Shown here piece after piece: positions 34,322 through 43,872 of a stretch of DNA of 64,000 nucleotides. The stretch is from Apibacter sp. B3706 (GTDB taxonomy: Bacteria > Bacteroidota > Bacteroidia > Flavobacteriales > Weeksellaceae). The stretch lies in assembly GCF_011082725.1 (NCBI RefSeq), contig NZ_CP049715.1:1860001-1924000 (forward strand), given 5' to 3'. The position numbers were made by a program, and so were the translations under genes. The stretch's first letter is position 1; each line of letters starts with the position of its first letter. Below the pieces are notes generated by a model, which was not told the origin of the DNA, did not search any database, and worked only from the letters and a program-made list of their open reading frames with translations.

Positions 34322-35548
34322 TTGGGCTCTATAATAGGAATATTATTTATTGTATCATTAATTGTTGAATATTATTGCTATCAAGCTATTAAAGTATTGA
34401 CAACTAATAAACTTTTTAGAAAATACTGGTTAGGTTTTTCAATTAGTGCTTTATTGATTATTCTTATTTGGTCCATTTTTATTGATAGAAATAACAAAGG
34501 GCAAGTTCATTTTTTATTAGGTTTTTTTATGATTGTTTTCGTTCCGAAATTTGTTTTGGCAATAACGATCATTTTTGAGGACCTCATAAGAATGCTGACT
34601 TTTTTAGTTAGAAAAGTTACATCAAAACCATCTGCAAATGACGCATATTTACCTGAAAGAAGAAAGGCTATAAGTGCTATTGGTTTAGGACTTGCAAGTA
34701 TTCCTTTTTTATCTATTATTGAAGGTATTGTTTGGGGTAAATTTGATTTTAGAGTAAGAAAAGTTACCATAAAATTTCCTGATCTACCCGAAAATTTTGA
34801 CGGGTATAGAATTGCTCAACTTTCAGACATTCATTTGGGAAGTTTTAACACTAAGGATTATGATAAGGTTGCCAGAGGAATAAAACTTCTAAATGACCAA
34901 AATGCAGATTTGTTTGTCTTTACTGGGGATTCTGTTAATAATCTGGCGGATGAAATGGAACCGTGGCTTCCTTTGTTAAAAACCATAAAAGCAAAAGACG
35001 GCAAATATTCTATTTTGGGTAATCATGATTATGGGGTTTATGTTTTTGGAAAGAATGAAATTGCTCAACAAAAAAATATTGATCAATTAAACGAATATCA
35101 TAAATCCATTGATTGGAAATTATTAAGAAATGAATCTATAAGACTTTATAAAGATAACCAATTCATTAACATTGTAGGAGTTAAAAATTGGGGAGCAGGA
35201 CATTTTCCTAAAGATGGAGATATAGAAATTGCTTCTCAAAACATTAAAGATGGTGAATTCAATATTTTATTATCACATGATCCCTCCCATTTTGATGCTA
35301 TTGTAAAAAATTTCTCAAAGAAAATGCATCTTACCTTATCAGGCCATACTCACGGAATGCAGTTTGGAATAGAAATTCCCGGCGTTATAAAATGGTCTCC
35401 TATCAAATATAGATACCCTAAATGGGCGGATTTATATCAAGAAAAGGATAAATACCTTTATGTAAACCGTGGATTTGGTTTTATAGGATTTCCGGGAAGA
35501 GTAGGAATTTGGCCGGAAATAACTATAATTGAATTAAAAAAAGGTTAA
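34322..35548 (+). CDS. Membrane metallophosphoesterase
   Basis: A 408-residue protein with three or four N-terminal membrane helices (about 3-22, 35-53, 63-85) and another near residue 120. A calcineurin-like phosphoesterase domain follows, with all metal motifs: LSDIHLG, FTGDSVNN, LGNHDYG, LLSHDPSHFD and SGHTHGMQ. Such proteins (YkuE/YaeI-like) act at the membrane, possibly on phospholipids or UDP-linked lipids; the substrate is unknown here. The only start in frame after the stop at 34304-34306 is TTG at 34322, 29 nt after the KAS III gene, so the two may be one transcript. Confidence 0.87.
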   Translation: MGSIIGILFIVSLIVEYYCYQAIKVLTTNKLFRKYWLGFSISALLIILIWSIFIDRNNKGQVHFLLGFFMIVFVPKFVLAITIIFEDLIRMLTFLVRKVTSKPSANDAYLPERRKAISAIGLGLASIPFLSIIEGIVWGKFDFRVRKVTIKFPDLPENFDGYRIAQLSDIHLGSFNTKDYDKVARGIKLLNDQNADLFVFTGDSVNNLADEMEPWLPLLKTIKAKDGKYSILGNHDYGVYVFGKNEIAQQKNIDQLNEYHKSIDWKLLRNESIRLYKDNQFINIVGVKNWGAGHFPKDGDIEIASQNIKDGEFNILLSHDPSHFDAIVKNFSKKMHLTLSGHTHGMQFGIEIPGVIKWSPIKYRYPKWADLYQEKDKYLYVNRGFGFIGFPGRVGIWPEITIIELKKG

Positions 35549-35553
35549 TTTTG
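35546..35553 (+). promoter_or_regulatory. -7 promoter box for yicC-gmk
   Basis: TAATTTTG, an exact TAnnTTTG match overlapping the metallophosphoesterase stop, giving a leader of about 62 nt. Confidence 0.45.
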
Positions 35554-35620
35554 CAGTTCTTTTAATTGCAAACTACATTTAAATTAACTACGCTTAGTTA
35601 TAACCATATTTTTATTAACT

Positions 35621-36481
35621 ATGTTACAATCAATGACTGGCTATGGTAAGTCAGAAGTCAATACAGAAAATTTAAAAATTTCAATTGAAATTAAAACCCT
35701 TAACAGTAAATCACTTGATTTATTTGTAAGGATATCGCCTAGATATAGAAATAAAGAGCTGGAATTAAGAAAAATTATCAGAAATAAATTAGTAAGAGGA
35801 AAAATAGATTTTTCTATAGTTATTGAAAATTTAGGTGCAGAAAATAATTCTCGAATCAATGTAAATGCTGTTAAAAATTATATTTCCAATTTGGAAGAAT
35901 TACAAATAGAAGGCACACCCTTGGATTTCCTTAAGATGGCTATAAGAATGCCTGAAGTATTTACTAATCAAGAAATCGAAATTAGTGATGATGAATGGAT
36001 TTTGGTTTTAGAATGTCTAAACGCTTCTATTGAAAAAGTAAACGATTTTAGAGCTGAAGAAGGAAAGTCTTTAGAAAACGTTTTAAAAAAATACACTCAA
36101 AATATTCTCATTTCATTATCTGAAATTGAAAAATACGAACAAGAAAGAGTGGATTCCGTAAGGCAGAAATTAGAAAAACTATTATCTGAATTGAAAGTCC
36201 AATTTGATGAACAGCGTTTTCACCAAGAACTTGTATATTATATTGAGAAATTAGATATTAATGAAGAAAAAGTACGCTTAAAACAACATTGTGAATATTT
36301 TTTTAAAGTAATTGAAGAAGAAGATCAAGCCGGAAAAAAATTAGGTTTTATTGCCCAAGAAATGGGAAGAGAGATCAATACTATTGGTTCTAAAGCCAAT
36401 CATTCTGAAATTCAAAAATTAGTCGTACTAATGAAAGACGAACTTGAAAAAATAAAAGAACAAACTAATAACGTTTTATAA
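35621..36481 (+). CDS. yicC: YicC/YloC family endoribonuclease
   Basis: A 286-residue protein. It starts with MLQSMTGYGKSEV, the family signature, continues with IEIKTLNSKSLDLFVRISPR, and ends with the conserved C-terminal block KKLGFIAQEMGREINTIGSKANHSEIQ. Members of this family were long uncharacterised stress-induced proteins and are now described as RNA endonucleases. It precedes gmk by 7 nt, an arrangement common across bacteria, so the two are almost certainly cotranscribed. Length is normal. Confidence 0.92.
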   Translation: MLQSMTGYGKSEVNTENLKISIEIKTLNSKSLDLFVRISPRYRNKELELRKIIRNKLVRGKIDFSIVIENLGAENNSRINVNAVKNYISNLEELQIEGTPLDFLKMAIRMPEVFTNQEIEISDDEWILVLECLNASIEKVNDFRAEEGKSLENVLKKYTQNILISLSEIEKYEQERVDSVRQKLEKLLSELKVQFDEQRFHQELVYYIEKLDINEEKVRLKQHCEYFFKVIEEEDQAGKKLGFIAQEMGREINTIGSKANHSEIQKLVVLMKDELEKIKEQTNNVL

Positions 36482-36488
36482 TTAATTC

Positions 36489-37130
36489 ATGGGGTTAATC
36501 TATCAAAAACCGGGAAATGATACGTTTCAACTAAAAGAATTGCTTCCGGGAAAGCCTATGGAAGGCAAATTAATTATTTTTTCAGCTCCTTCCGGTGCCG
36601 GAAAAACAACCATTGTTCAATATCTTTTATCCATATTTCCTGAAATTTCATTCTCTATTTCCTGTACAACACGTCCTAAAAGAGAAAATGAAGTTGATGG
36701 AAAAGATTATTATTTTCTTACTGAAGAACAATTTCAGGAAAAAATAAAAAATAATGAATTTATTGAATATGAAGAGGTTTATAAAGGACGATATTACGGG
36801 ACTCTTCATTCAGAGATAGAAAGATTATGGAACCAAGGGAAGCATGTTATTTTCGATATTGATGTAAGGGGTGGACTTAATCTTAAAAAACAATTTAAAG
36901 ATAGAGCATTGGCAATTTTTATAGCGCCTCCTTCTTTAAAAGATCTTGAAGAACGTTTGAAAAATAGAAATACTGAAAATTTAGAATCCTTATTAACCAG
37001 AATTCAAAAAGCGGATGAAGAGCTTTCTTTTGCCAAAGATTTTGACGCTGTTATTATTAATGATAATTTGGAAAAAGCTCAAAATAAAGCTAAAACGTTA
37101 GTAAAGAATTTTCTCGATATAAAAGAATAA
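36489..37130 (+). CDS. gmk: Guanylate kinase
   Basis: Guanylate kinase with P-loop FSAPSGAGKTT, the GMP-binding block SCTTRPKRENEVDGKDY and the lid region. It phosphorylates GMP to GDP. From the ATG at 36489 the protein has 213 residues and a 23-residue N-terminal extension (YQKPGNDTFQLKELLPGKP) before the usual start MEGKLIIFSAPSG; an internal ATG at 36558 would give the standard 190 residues. The extension has coding-like composition and begins 7 nt after yicC, so the long form is listed, but the short form is a real possibility. Confidence 0.9.
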   Translation: MGLIYQKPGNDTFQLKELLPGKPMEGKLIIFSAPSGAGKTTIVQYLLSIFPEISFSISCTTRPKRENEVDGKDYYFLTEEQFQEKIKNNEFIEYEEVYKGRYYGTLHSEIERLWNQGKHVIFDIDVRGGLNLKKQFKDRALAIFIAPPSLKDLEERLKNRNTENLESLLTRIQKADEELSFAKDFDAVIINDNLEKAQNKAKTLVKNFLDIKE

Positions 37131-37395
37131 ACTAATTACTTTCTTCCACCTCGAAAAATAATGCCATTATCATTCCGCTAATTATACATATTGTTTAAAA
37201 AATAGTATCATAAAACTATAGGGTTTAAAAATATGAATTTTTAAGAGTTTAATTTACTTAAAAAATTTCTTGGGAAAGCACAATTTACCTAGACATTTTT
37301 TTTAATTCATGTAGCATTTTTTAAATTTGAATAATCTTATTTCAAATGAACTAAATAATTCATAATTAACCAACTACTATTTTTTTTATATTTTC

Positions 37396-38247
37396 ATGAA
37401 AGGAAGAATAAACAAGAAAAACAGTAAAAAGGAAATTCCCTATAAACTCTATTATTGGCTAACGGGTATAATTATTTTTTTATCTGTTCTTTTCTTTTTT
37501 AGAACTTCACTCATTATGTATTATTACATTATAAAAGAAAAATTAGCTATCGGTGAATTCGGAAATGTAAATTTCCAAAAGAGCATTAAAATATCTGAAG
37601 CCGAAAAGATTCAGGCTGTTTTTAAAAAATATAAAAATTATGCTTTCGGGTTGGATATAAGTCAACATCAAGGTAAAATTCTTTGGGATAGCGTTCAAGA
37701 CATTCATAAAGATATTCCTGTCTCCTTTGTTTTTGTTAGAGCAACCCGAGGTGCTTTTACTCAGGATGCTTTTTTCAAAAAAAATTGGAAAAATCTTACG
37801 AAAAAAAAAATACTCAAAGGCGCATATCATTATTATGATGTGAACAGAAATTCTACCCTACAAGCAGAAAACTTTATTAAAACCGTAACTTTGGATAAAG
37901 GTGATTTGCCTCCTGTACTTGACGTGGAAGATCTGCCCAAAAATCAATCGTTGGAATTATTGAAATCAGGACTTATCAATTGGTTGAACTTAGTTGAAAA
38001 AAACTATAATGTAAAGCCCATTATTTATTCTAATGATTCATATTTTATCTATCATATTTCGGATCTTGATTTAAGTGAATACATTATATGGACAGCAAAC
38101 TATAACCCTATAGAAAGTCCTTTGCACCAAAAATGGATTTTTTGGCAATTTACTGAAAAGGGGATTGTCAAAGGATTTACACAAAATTTTGTAGACATCA
38201 ATGTATTTAATGGAAGCATAGAAGAGTTACAAAGACTTACTCTTTAA
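37396..38247 (+). CDS. Membrane-anchored GH25 lysozyme-like protein
   Basis: A 283-residue protein: a basic N-terminus, one membrane helix (about 19-40, YWLTGIIIFLSVLFFFRTSL) and a GH25 muramidase domain from about residue 82. Catalytic-site residues are visible: Asp in FGLDISQHQG (about 87) and the Asp-Val-Glu of PVLDVEDLP (about 175-177), with the terminal WQFTEKGIVKG strand. GH25 enzymes cut the glycan chain of peptidoglycan. A membrane-anchored form would act in the periplasm on the cell's own wall, so a remodelling role is likely. An A10 run lies in the coding sequence (37801-37810). It stands alone, with 265 bp before it. Confidence 0.88.
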   Translation: MKGRINKKNSKKEIPYKLYYWLTGIIIFLSVLFFFRTSLIMYYYIIKEKLAIGEFGNVNFQKSIKISEAEKIQAVFKKYKNYAFGLDISQHQGKILWDSVQDIHKDIPVSFVFVRATRGAFTQDAFFKKNWKNLTKKKILKGAYHYYDVNRNSTLQAENFIKTVTLDKGDLPPVLDVEDLPKNQSLELLKSGLINWLNLVEKNYNVKPIIYSNDSYFIYHISDLDLSEYIIWTANYNPIESPLHQKWIFWQFTEKGIVKGFTQNFVDINVFNGSIEELQRLTL

Positions 38248-38250
38248 AAA

Positions 38251-38280
38251 AATAAGGGTAGAAATATTTCCACCCTTATT
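38251..38280. terminator. Possible terminator hairpin after the GH25 gene
   Basis: Stem aataagggt (38251-38259) with acccttatt (38272-38280), the loop holding a further gaaatatttc palindrome. On the plus strand no T run follows, while the minus strand runs into T7, so its direction is unclear. Confidence 0.5.
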
Positions 38281-38497
38281 GCTCTAACTAAGTATAAATT
38301 TATTTGAAAGAAATTTACTTTAAAAAAAATTAATTTACTTTTAAATTATATGATACCAATAAAATCTAGAAATATTATTCTATCATGACTAAATAATTAA
38401 CATTTACTATTTTATCAATAAAACTTATAATTTAAGTTAATATTTTCAAAAAACTTGCCAAAAAGTCCTTTAGATAAAGAGCATACATAAATAAATA

Positions 38498-38530
38498 CTT
38501 GACTTTAGGGGTATGCTTATTGTATATTTG
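38498..38530 (+). promoter_or_regulatory. Promoter of queA (-33 and -7 boxes)
   Basis: -7 box TATATTTG at 38523-38530 with a partial -33 box CTTG at 38498-38501, spacing 21 nt. The transcript would start near 38536, which excludes the in-frame start at 38499 and supports the ATG at 38553. Confidence 0.6.
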
Positions 38531-38552
38531 TAATCTAAACATAATTTTAATA

Positions 38553-39602
38553 ATGAAAACTTCAGATTTTGATTTTAAATTACCTCCTGAACTTCTTGCG
38601 GATAGACCTTCCAAAAACAGAGATGAGGCAAGGCTAATGGTGGTACATAAAAATACAGGAGAAATAGAACATAAATTATTTAAAGATGTCATTGATTATT
38701 TTGATGAAGGAGATGTATTTATTTTAAATAATACAAAAGTATTTCCGGCTCGTTTATATGGTAACAAAGAAAAAACAGGAGCTCAAATAGAAGTTTTTTT
38801 ATTAAGAGAGCTGGATGCAGAGTCAAGAATTTGGGATGTATTGGTAGATCCTGCAAGAAAAATAAGAATTGGAAATAAATTATTTTTTACAGAAGATGAC
38901 AGTCTTGTAGCTGAAGTTGTAGATAATACTACTTCTCGAGGAAGAACCTTACGTTTTTTATTTGACGGATCTTATGAAGAATTCAGAAGAAAATTAAAAG
39001 AATTAGGAGAAACTCCTCTTCCAAAATATATTAAAAGAAAACCTGATTCAGAAGATGCTGAAAGATATCAAACTATCTATGCAAAAGAAGAAGGTGCAGT
39101 TGCTGCTCCAACGGCAGGTCTACATTTTTCAAAACATCTGTTAAAAAGATTGGAAATTAAAGGTATTGAATTTGCTGAAATTACTTTACATGTAGGATTA
39201 GGTACTTTTGCTTCAGTAGAAGTTGAAGATCTTTCCAAACATAAAATGGAAAGTGAACAAATTTCCATTTCTGAAAAAACTTGCAAAATAGTAAATCATG
39301 CCATTGAGACCAAACACCGTGTATGTGCTGTGGGTACAACTTCCATGAGAGCTATTGAAACTTCAGTTTCTGCTAATAAGCGATTAAATCCATACGAAGG
39401 ATGGACCAATAAATTTATTTTCCCTTCTTACGATTTTGGTATTGCTGATTCCATGATTACCAACTTTCACACTCCTAAATCAACTTTAATGATGATGGTT
39501 TCAGCTTTTGCCGGATATGATTTAATTATGAAAGCTTACAAAGAAGCTATTAAAGAAAATTATAAATTCTACTCCTATGGAGATGCCATGTTAATCATTT
39601 AA
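38553..39602 (+). CDS. queA: tRNA preQ1(34) S-adenosylmethionine ribosyltransferase-isomerase QueA
   Basis: A 349-residue protein, the normal QueA length, starting [21 protein letters not shown]. Further motifs are [13 protein letters not shown], the [13 protein letters not shown] block and the late [17 protein letters not shown]. It transfers the ribosyl part of SAM to preQ1 in tRNA position 34, making epoxyqueuosine. With queD at 9.3 kb this shows the cell makes queuosine from GTP. It lies 19 nt before rlmN, another RNA-modification gene, and the two are probably cotranscribed. Confidence 0.96.
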   Translation: MKTSDFDFKLPPELLADRPSKNRDEARLMVVHKNTGEIEHKLFKDVIDYFDEGDVFILNNTKVFPARLYGNKEKTGAQIEVFLLRELDAESRIWDVLVDPARKIRIGNKLFFTEDDSLVAEVVDNTTSRGRTLRFLFDGSYEEFRRKLKELGETPLPKYIKRKPDSEDAERYQTIYAKEEGAVAAPTAGLHFSKHLLKRLEIKGIEFAEITLHVGLGTFASVEVEDLSKHKMESEQISISEKTCKIVNHAIETKHRVCAVGTTSMRAIETSVSANKRLNPYEGWTNKFIFPSYDFGIADSMITNFHTPKSTLMMMVSAFAGYDLIMKAYKEAIKENYKFYSYGDAMLII

Positions 39603-39621
39603 TTATAGCATTATAGTAACT

Positions 39622-40662
39622 TTGAATCAAAATAAGAAAGATATAAGAGCCTTAAGTTTACAAGAACTTGAGGCTTATTTTTCCTCAATAGGAGAAAAAC
39701 CTTTTCGAGCCAAACAGGTTTATGAATGGCTCTGGAATAAAAATGCTCATTCTCTTTCAGAGATGACCAATCTTTCCAAATCTTTACGTGAAAATTTAGA
39801 AAATCATTTCTCGATCAAGCCGGCAGAGATCCACGTCATGCAAAGATCTATCGACGGAACTATTAAAAATGCCGTAAAATTACACGACGGAAATGTTGTG
39901 GAATCGGTTCTGATTCCTACCACTAAACGGACTACGGCTTGTGTTTCTTCGCAAGTTGGATGCAGTTTGGATTGCACTTTTTGCGCTACGGCACAATTAA
40001 CACGAATGAGAAATTTAACTGCCGCAGAAATCGTAGATCAGGTAACCTTAATTGATAAACAAAGCAGAGAATATCATCAAAAGCCTCTTTCCAATATAGT
40101 ATTTATGGGAATGGGAGAACCTTTACTCAATTATTCTTCTGTAACGGATGCAATCCGAAAGATCACGGAGGACAAAGGATTAGGAATGTCTCCCAGAAGA
40201 ATTACCGTTTCTACTTCCGGAATTCCTAAACTGATTGAAAAACTAGCAGATGAAAATTTAAAAGTTAAATTAGCCTTATCCTTACATTCAGCCATTGAGG
40301 AAAAACGCAATCAATTAATGCCATTTAGTGTTAAATTTCCTCTAACAAGTATAATGGAATCCCTATCCTATTGGTATCAGAAAACTAAAAGTAGAATTAC
40401 ACTGGAATACATTATTTGGAAAGGAATTAATGACGGCAATGAAGATATAAGAGCATTAATAAAATTCTGTAAATCAATACCGTCAAAAGTTAATTTAATA
40501 CAATACAATTCCATAGAAGGTGGAAAATATTCTCAAGCCAATTCAAACATAATTCAAAACTATGTAACTGCTTTGGAACAAGAAAATATCATTGTTAAAA
40601 TAAGAAAAAGTAGAGGGGATGATATTGATGCAGCCTGTGGACAACTCGCTAACAAGCATTAA
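39622..40662 (+). CDS. rlmN: 23S rRNA / tRNA adenine-C2 methyltransferase RlmN
   Basis: A 346-residue radical-SAM methyltransferase. The cluster-binding motif CSLDCTFC follows the usual ACVSSQVG, and the late GDDIDAACGQL carries the catalytic Cys. It methylates C2 of A2503 in 23S rRNA and of A37 in tRNAs using two SAM molecules. The start is TTG at 39622; with it the N-terminus (KKDIRALSLQELEAYFSSIG) matches the family and no ATG is available nearby. Cotranscribed with queA. No terminator was seen between it and the convergent PnuC-like gene. Confidence 0.95.
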   Translation: MNQNKKDIRALSLQELEAYFSSIGEKPFRAKQVYEWLWNKNAHSLSEMTNLSKSLRENLENHFSIKPAEIHVMQRSIDGTIKNAVKLHDGNVVESVLIPTTKRTTACVSSQVGCSLDCTFCATAQLTRMRNLTAAEIVDQVTLIDKQSREYHQKPLSNIVFMGMGEPLLNYSSVTDAIRKITEDKGLGMSPRRITVSTSGIPKLIEKLADENLKVKLALSLHSAIEEKRNQLMPFSVKFPLTSIMESLSYWYQKTKSRITLEYIIWKGINDGNEDIRALIKFCKSIPSKVNLIQYNSIEGGKYSQANSNIIQNYVTALEQENIIVKIRKSRGDDIDAACGQLANKH

Positions 40663-40741
40663 TATATAATTAAGTTTTGAAGAAAGTTTAACTTAAATAC
40701 GAAGTTTACTTACCTAATAATTATTTTTTTAATCTGCTGCA

Positions 40742-41434
40742 TTATTTATCAGAATTGGTATACCATTTATATATTCCTACTAGCGCATTTATTTCATATA
40801 ATATGGATTGAACAGCAAAAATATAATTATGCGAAATCAGATTTAATGATAACCAAACTAAATTACTAACACTCCACAAAACCCAGGAAAAAGGTTGTCT
40901 CATGATCATAGTAAATTGATCAGACACTCCTATCATAAAAGCAATACAATTAAGTAAAAGTATGTAAGGAGAAGAATCTTTTTTAAAAAAATAATCACCC
41001 AAGAAAAACATAAGAATTATTCCTATTATACAGAATAAGATCGTACATATTAAGGCTTTTTGATTCATTTTTGATACTTTGATTTTTCCTTCTTGATCTT
41101 GATTTTTTTTCTTAGTCCATAGAATCAGCCCGAAAATATGAGTTATAAAATAATATAGATTGCTACATGCCATACCAACATTTCCAAATAACAGATGGGT
41201 ATATATCTCGCCAATATTTGCCGACATTCCCAATAAATTGGATATTATCGGCGATCTATATACCAATACATTAACACAAACATAACCAAGCAAAGCGGTT
41301 ACGGTAAAAATTAGTATATGGGAAAGTGTTTCTGCATTGTCTTTCCACATAGCATATCCCAAGTATATGGTTAAAAAAAACGCAACAATAAACCAGGTAA
41401 TTCTAAGTATTTTTTCAAATTTCTTTGTAAACAT
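40742..41434 (-). CDS. PnuC-like nicotinamide mononucleotide / nucleoside transporter
   Basis: A 230-residue protein with seven or eight membrane helices. The C-terminal block PFSWVLWSVSNLVWLSLNLI ... YEINALVGIYKWY has the W-x-x-W-x-x-x-N spacing and final G-x-x-K-W of PnuC transporters, and SNLYYFITHIFGLILW looks like the matching first-half element. PnuC proteins are facilitated carriers of NMN, nicotinamide riboside, thiamine or other vitamins. Substrate not readable. It lies 5 nt after a DMT-family transporter gene, so the two are one transcript. Family call is likely, not certain. Confidence 0.65.
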   Translation of the reverse strand: MFTKKFEKILRITWFIVAFFLTIYLGYAMWKDNAETLSHILIFTVTALLGYVCVNVLVYRSPIISNLLGMSANIGEIYTHLLFGNVGMACSNLYYFITHIFGLILWTKKKNQDQEGKIKVSKMNQKALICTILFCIIGIILMFFLGDYFFKKDSSPYILLLNCIAFMIGVSDQFTMIMRQPFSWVLWSVSNLVWLSLNLISHNYIFAVQSILYEINALVGIYKWYTNSDK

Positions 41435-41439
41435 TTTAC

Positions 41440-42354
41440 TTAATTATTATATTTTAATTTTGTTTTTCTTTTAATTGTTACTCCGTTCTCTGATACATAC
41501 ACCCCCGATAAAATACATACGGTACCTAGAAAAGTAATCATCGTTATACGTTCCTTTAAAATAATTGATGCCGAAATGATTGCTATCAACGGTACTAAGT
41601 AGATATAATTGGTTGTTTTAATAATTCCAATTTTCTTTATTGATAAATTCCAGGTAAAAAAACATACCATAGATGCTATAATTCCTAAAAATAAAAGATT
41701 AAAAATTACCGTAGGAGTTAGCAATAAATCTTTTTGAAATTTGAAAGGAGCTATTAAAATAAAAGGTATTATAGTTACTATTCCATAAAAAAATAATTTA
41801 CGGGTTATAAAAAGTATGGAATAAGTATTACTGAGCTTATTTAAAATCAAAGTATAGATTGTCCAAGAAAGTACTGCCGTTAAAGCCAATAAATCCCCCC
41901 AAAAGTTTATCTCGAGTATGAAACTACCATTAAATATTACTAAAAAAACTCCAAATAAAGCTAATAAAGAACCATATACTAAATTTTTGGTTACTTTTTC
42001 TTTTTTATTTATTAGTATAGTAAAAAAAGCGGTTACTATGGGATTAGTAGACAATATTAATGATACATTAGAAGTTAAAGATAACTTCAAAGCTATATTT
42101 TCTGTTATAAAGTATATTGTTCCTCCAAATAATCCGATTAACAAGAACAGAAATTCATCTTTATAATTTTTTGAAAAAATTACCTTCGGAGAAAAAAACC
42201 ATATACATATATAAGCTAATAAAAAACGGTATAAAAAGATCTCTACCGGACTTAATCCGTCATTCATTAATACTTTGGTTGAAATAAAGGTAGTACCCCA
42301 TATACAAATCGTTATTATAGCTAAAATATGATATTTTAAATTTTTATTTTTCAT
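41440..42354 (-). CDS. DMT (EamA) family transporter
   Basis: A 304-residue protein with ten membrane helices in two EamA repeats (about 1-135 and 150-290). The first opens with HILAIITICIWGTTFISTKV, typical of EamA. The second includes PLIAIISASIILKERIT, where the conserved Glu lies near the start of the last helices. Drug/metabolite transporters export or import small metabolites such as amino acids and nucleosides; the substrate is unknown. Together with the PnuC-like gene it forms a two-transporter transcript. A terminator of gltD separates it from the glutamate synthase genes. Confidence 0.85.
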   Translation of the reverse strand: MKNKNLKYHILAIITICIWGTTFISTKVLMNDGLSPVEIFLYRFLLAYICIWFFSPKVIFSKNYKDEFLFLLIGLFGGTIYFITENIALKLSLTSNVSLILSTNPIVTAFFTILINKKEKVTKNLVYGSLLALFGVFLVIFNGSFILEINFWGDLLALTAVLSWTIYTLILNKLSNTYSILFITRKLFFYGIVTIIPFILIAPFKFQKDLLLTPTVIFNLLFLGIIASMVCFFTWNLSIKKIGIIKTTNYIYLVPLIAIISASIILKERITMITFLGTVCILSGVYVSENGVTIKRKTKLKYNN

Positions 42355-42382
42355 ACATTTAGTTAGTATTACAATAAAAAAG

Positions 42383-42410
42383 AACTGATAGCTTTATAAA
42401 ACTATCAGTT
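42383..42410 (-). terminator. Rho-independent terminator after gltD
   Basis: Stem aactgatag (42383-42391) with ctatcagtt (42402-42410) and a further ttt/aaa extension inside. On the minus strand the stem is followed by cttttttat. Confidence 0.85.
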
Positions 42411-42432
42411 TATTCCAAGATTAAAAAATATA

Positions 42433-43854
42433 CTAGTTTCTTAAAAATTCATCTATATGCCTAGCCGTTTTTCTTCCGGAAGCGATGCTTGTTACCACCA
42501 AAGATTGACCGCTCACACAATCACCTGCTGCAAAAATTTTATCCACATTGGTTTTTCTAGTTTCATCGGTATGAATATTTTTTCTTTCATTCATGATGAT
42601 CTCCATTTCTTCTAAAAAACCTTCTTGAATGGGATTGACAAATCCAAGCGCCAAAAAAGCCAAGTCAATTTTTAATATTTCGGGTTCTCCCACTTCTTTC
42701 ATAGTAAATTTTCCTGATGAATCTTTTTCCCATTCAACTTCTACTACTTCCACTCCGGTTAATTTCCCCTCTTCTCCGATAAATCTTTTGGTATGTAATG
42801 ACCATCTTCGCTCACATCCTTCTAAATGTGAAGAAGAAGTTTTTAAATAGACCGGAAAAGGTACGGGCCATCGGTTTTCAACTTCTTTTAACTCTTTAGG
42901 CTTAGATAGTATTTCAATTTGTATAATATTAGCAGCTCCTTGTCGATTAGCCGTTCCTATACAATCGGAACCGGTATCTCCTCCTCCGATTACCAAAACA
43001 TTTTTTCCTTTTGCATTAATAAATTCTTCTTCGGAAATGGTTTCTTTAGCAACAATCTTGTTTTGCATTTTTAAATATTCCATTGCGTAATGAACTCCTT
43101 TGAGTTCCCTTCCCTCAATTTTCAAATCTCTGGGCGACTGAGACCCGATGGCTATACAAACGGCATCGTAATTTTTTAAAATCTCTCTTCCTTTTATATC
43201 TTTGCCTACTTCAGTGTTGACTATAAATTCAATGCCCTCCTCCTTCATCAAATCAACACGTCTTTGAACTACATTTTTGTTTAATTTAAAATCGGGAATA
43301 CCATAACGAAGCAATCCGCCGATACTGGTATCTTTTTCATAAACTGTTACAGTATGTCCTTTTTTATTGAGTTGATTGGCTACTGCCATTCCTGCAGGAC
43401 CGGATCCAATAACTGCTACTTTTTTTCCTGTTCGTGCAGTTGGAATTTGTGGCTTCATGAATCCCTCGGAATAGGCGTGTTCCATCACGGCTGCCTCATT
43501 TTCTCTAATGGTAATAGGCGAATCTTCAATCGCCAATACACAAGTTTTTTCGCAAGGTGCCGGACATACTCTGCCTGTAAATTCAGGAAAATCGTTGGTA
43601 GATTGTAAACTTCGAGCAGCTCTTTTCCAATTTCTTTTATAAATTAGATCTTGCCATTCAGGCATTTTATTTCCTAATGGACAACCGTATTGACAAAATG
43701 GAACTCCGCAGTCCATACATCTAGATGCTTGTAAAAATCTATCTTCTGTATTTAATGTCTGCTCTACTTCTCCATAATCCGAAATTCTTTCATGTCTAGG
43801 GCGATACCCTGCCTCTTTTCTGTTTATTGTTAAAAATGCTTTAGGATTTCCCAT
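42433..43854 (-). CDS. gltD: Glutamate synthase small subunit
   Basis: A 473-residue protein. N-terminal [4Fe-4S] cluster Cys residues lie in CMDCGVPFCQYGCPLGN and in RVCPAPCEKTC. An FAD-binding GSGPAG follows near residue 150, and an NADPH-binding GGGDTGSDC near 285. It feeds electrons from NADPH to the large subunit for making glutamate from glutamine and 2-oxoglutarate. It follows gltB by 18 nt on the same strand and is terminated by a strong hairpin. Length is normal. Confidence 0.97.
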   Translation of the reverse strand: MGNPKAFLTINRKEAGYRPRHERISDYGEVEQTLNTEDRFLQASRCMDCGVPFCQYGCPLGNKMPEWQDLIYKRNWKRAARSLQSTNDFPEFTGRVCPAPCEKTCVLAIEDSPITIRENEAAVMEHAYSEGFMKPQIPTARTGKKVAVIGSGPAGMAVANQLNKKGHTVTVYEKDTSIGGLLRYGIPDFKLNKNVVQRRVDLMKEEGIEFIVNTEVGKDIKGREILKNYDAVCIAIGSQSPRDLKIEGRELKGVHYAMEYLKMQNKIVAKETISEEEFINAKGKNVLVIGGGDTGSDCIGTANRQGAANIIQIEILSKPKELKEVENRWPVPFPVYLKTSSSHLEGCERRWSLHTKRFIGEEGKLTGVEVVEVEWEKDSSGKFTMKEVGEPEILKIDLAFLALGFVNPIQEGFLEEMEIIMNERKNIHTDETRKTNVDKIFAAGDCVSGQSLVVTSIASGRKTARHIDEFLRN

Positions 43855-43872
43855 TTTATACTTTATAATATC

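Larger units (their letters stand above)
38248..38552. other. Intergenic region between the GH25 gene and queA (305 bp)
   Basis: Holds the hairpin at its start and the queA promoter at its end; the middle (38290-38490) shows no feature. Confidence 0.55.
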
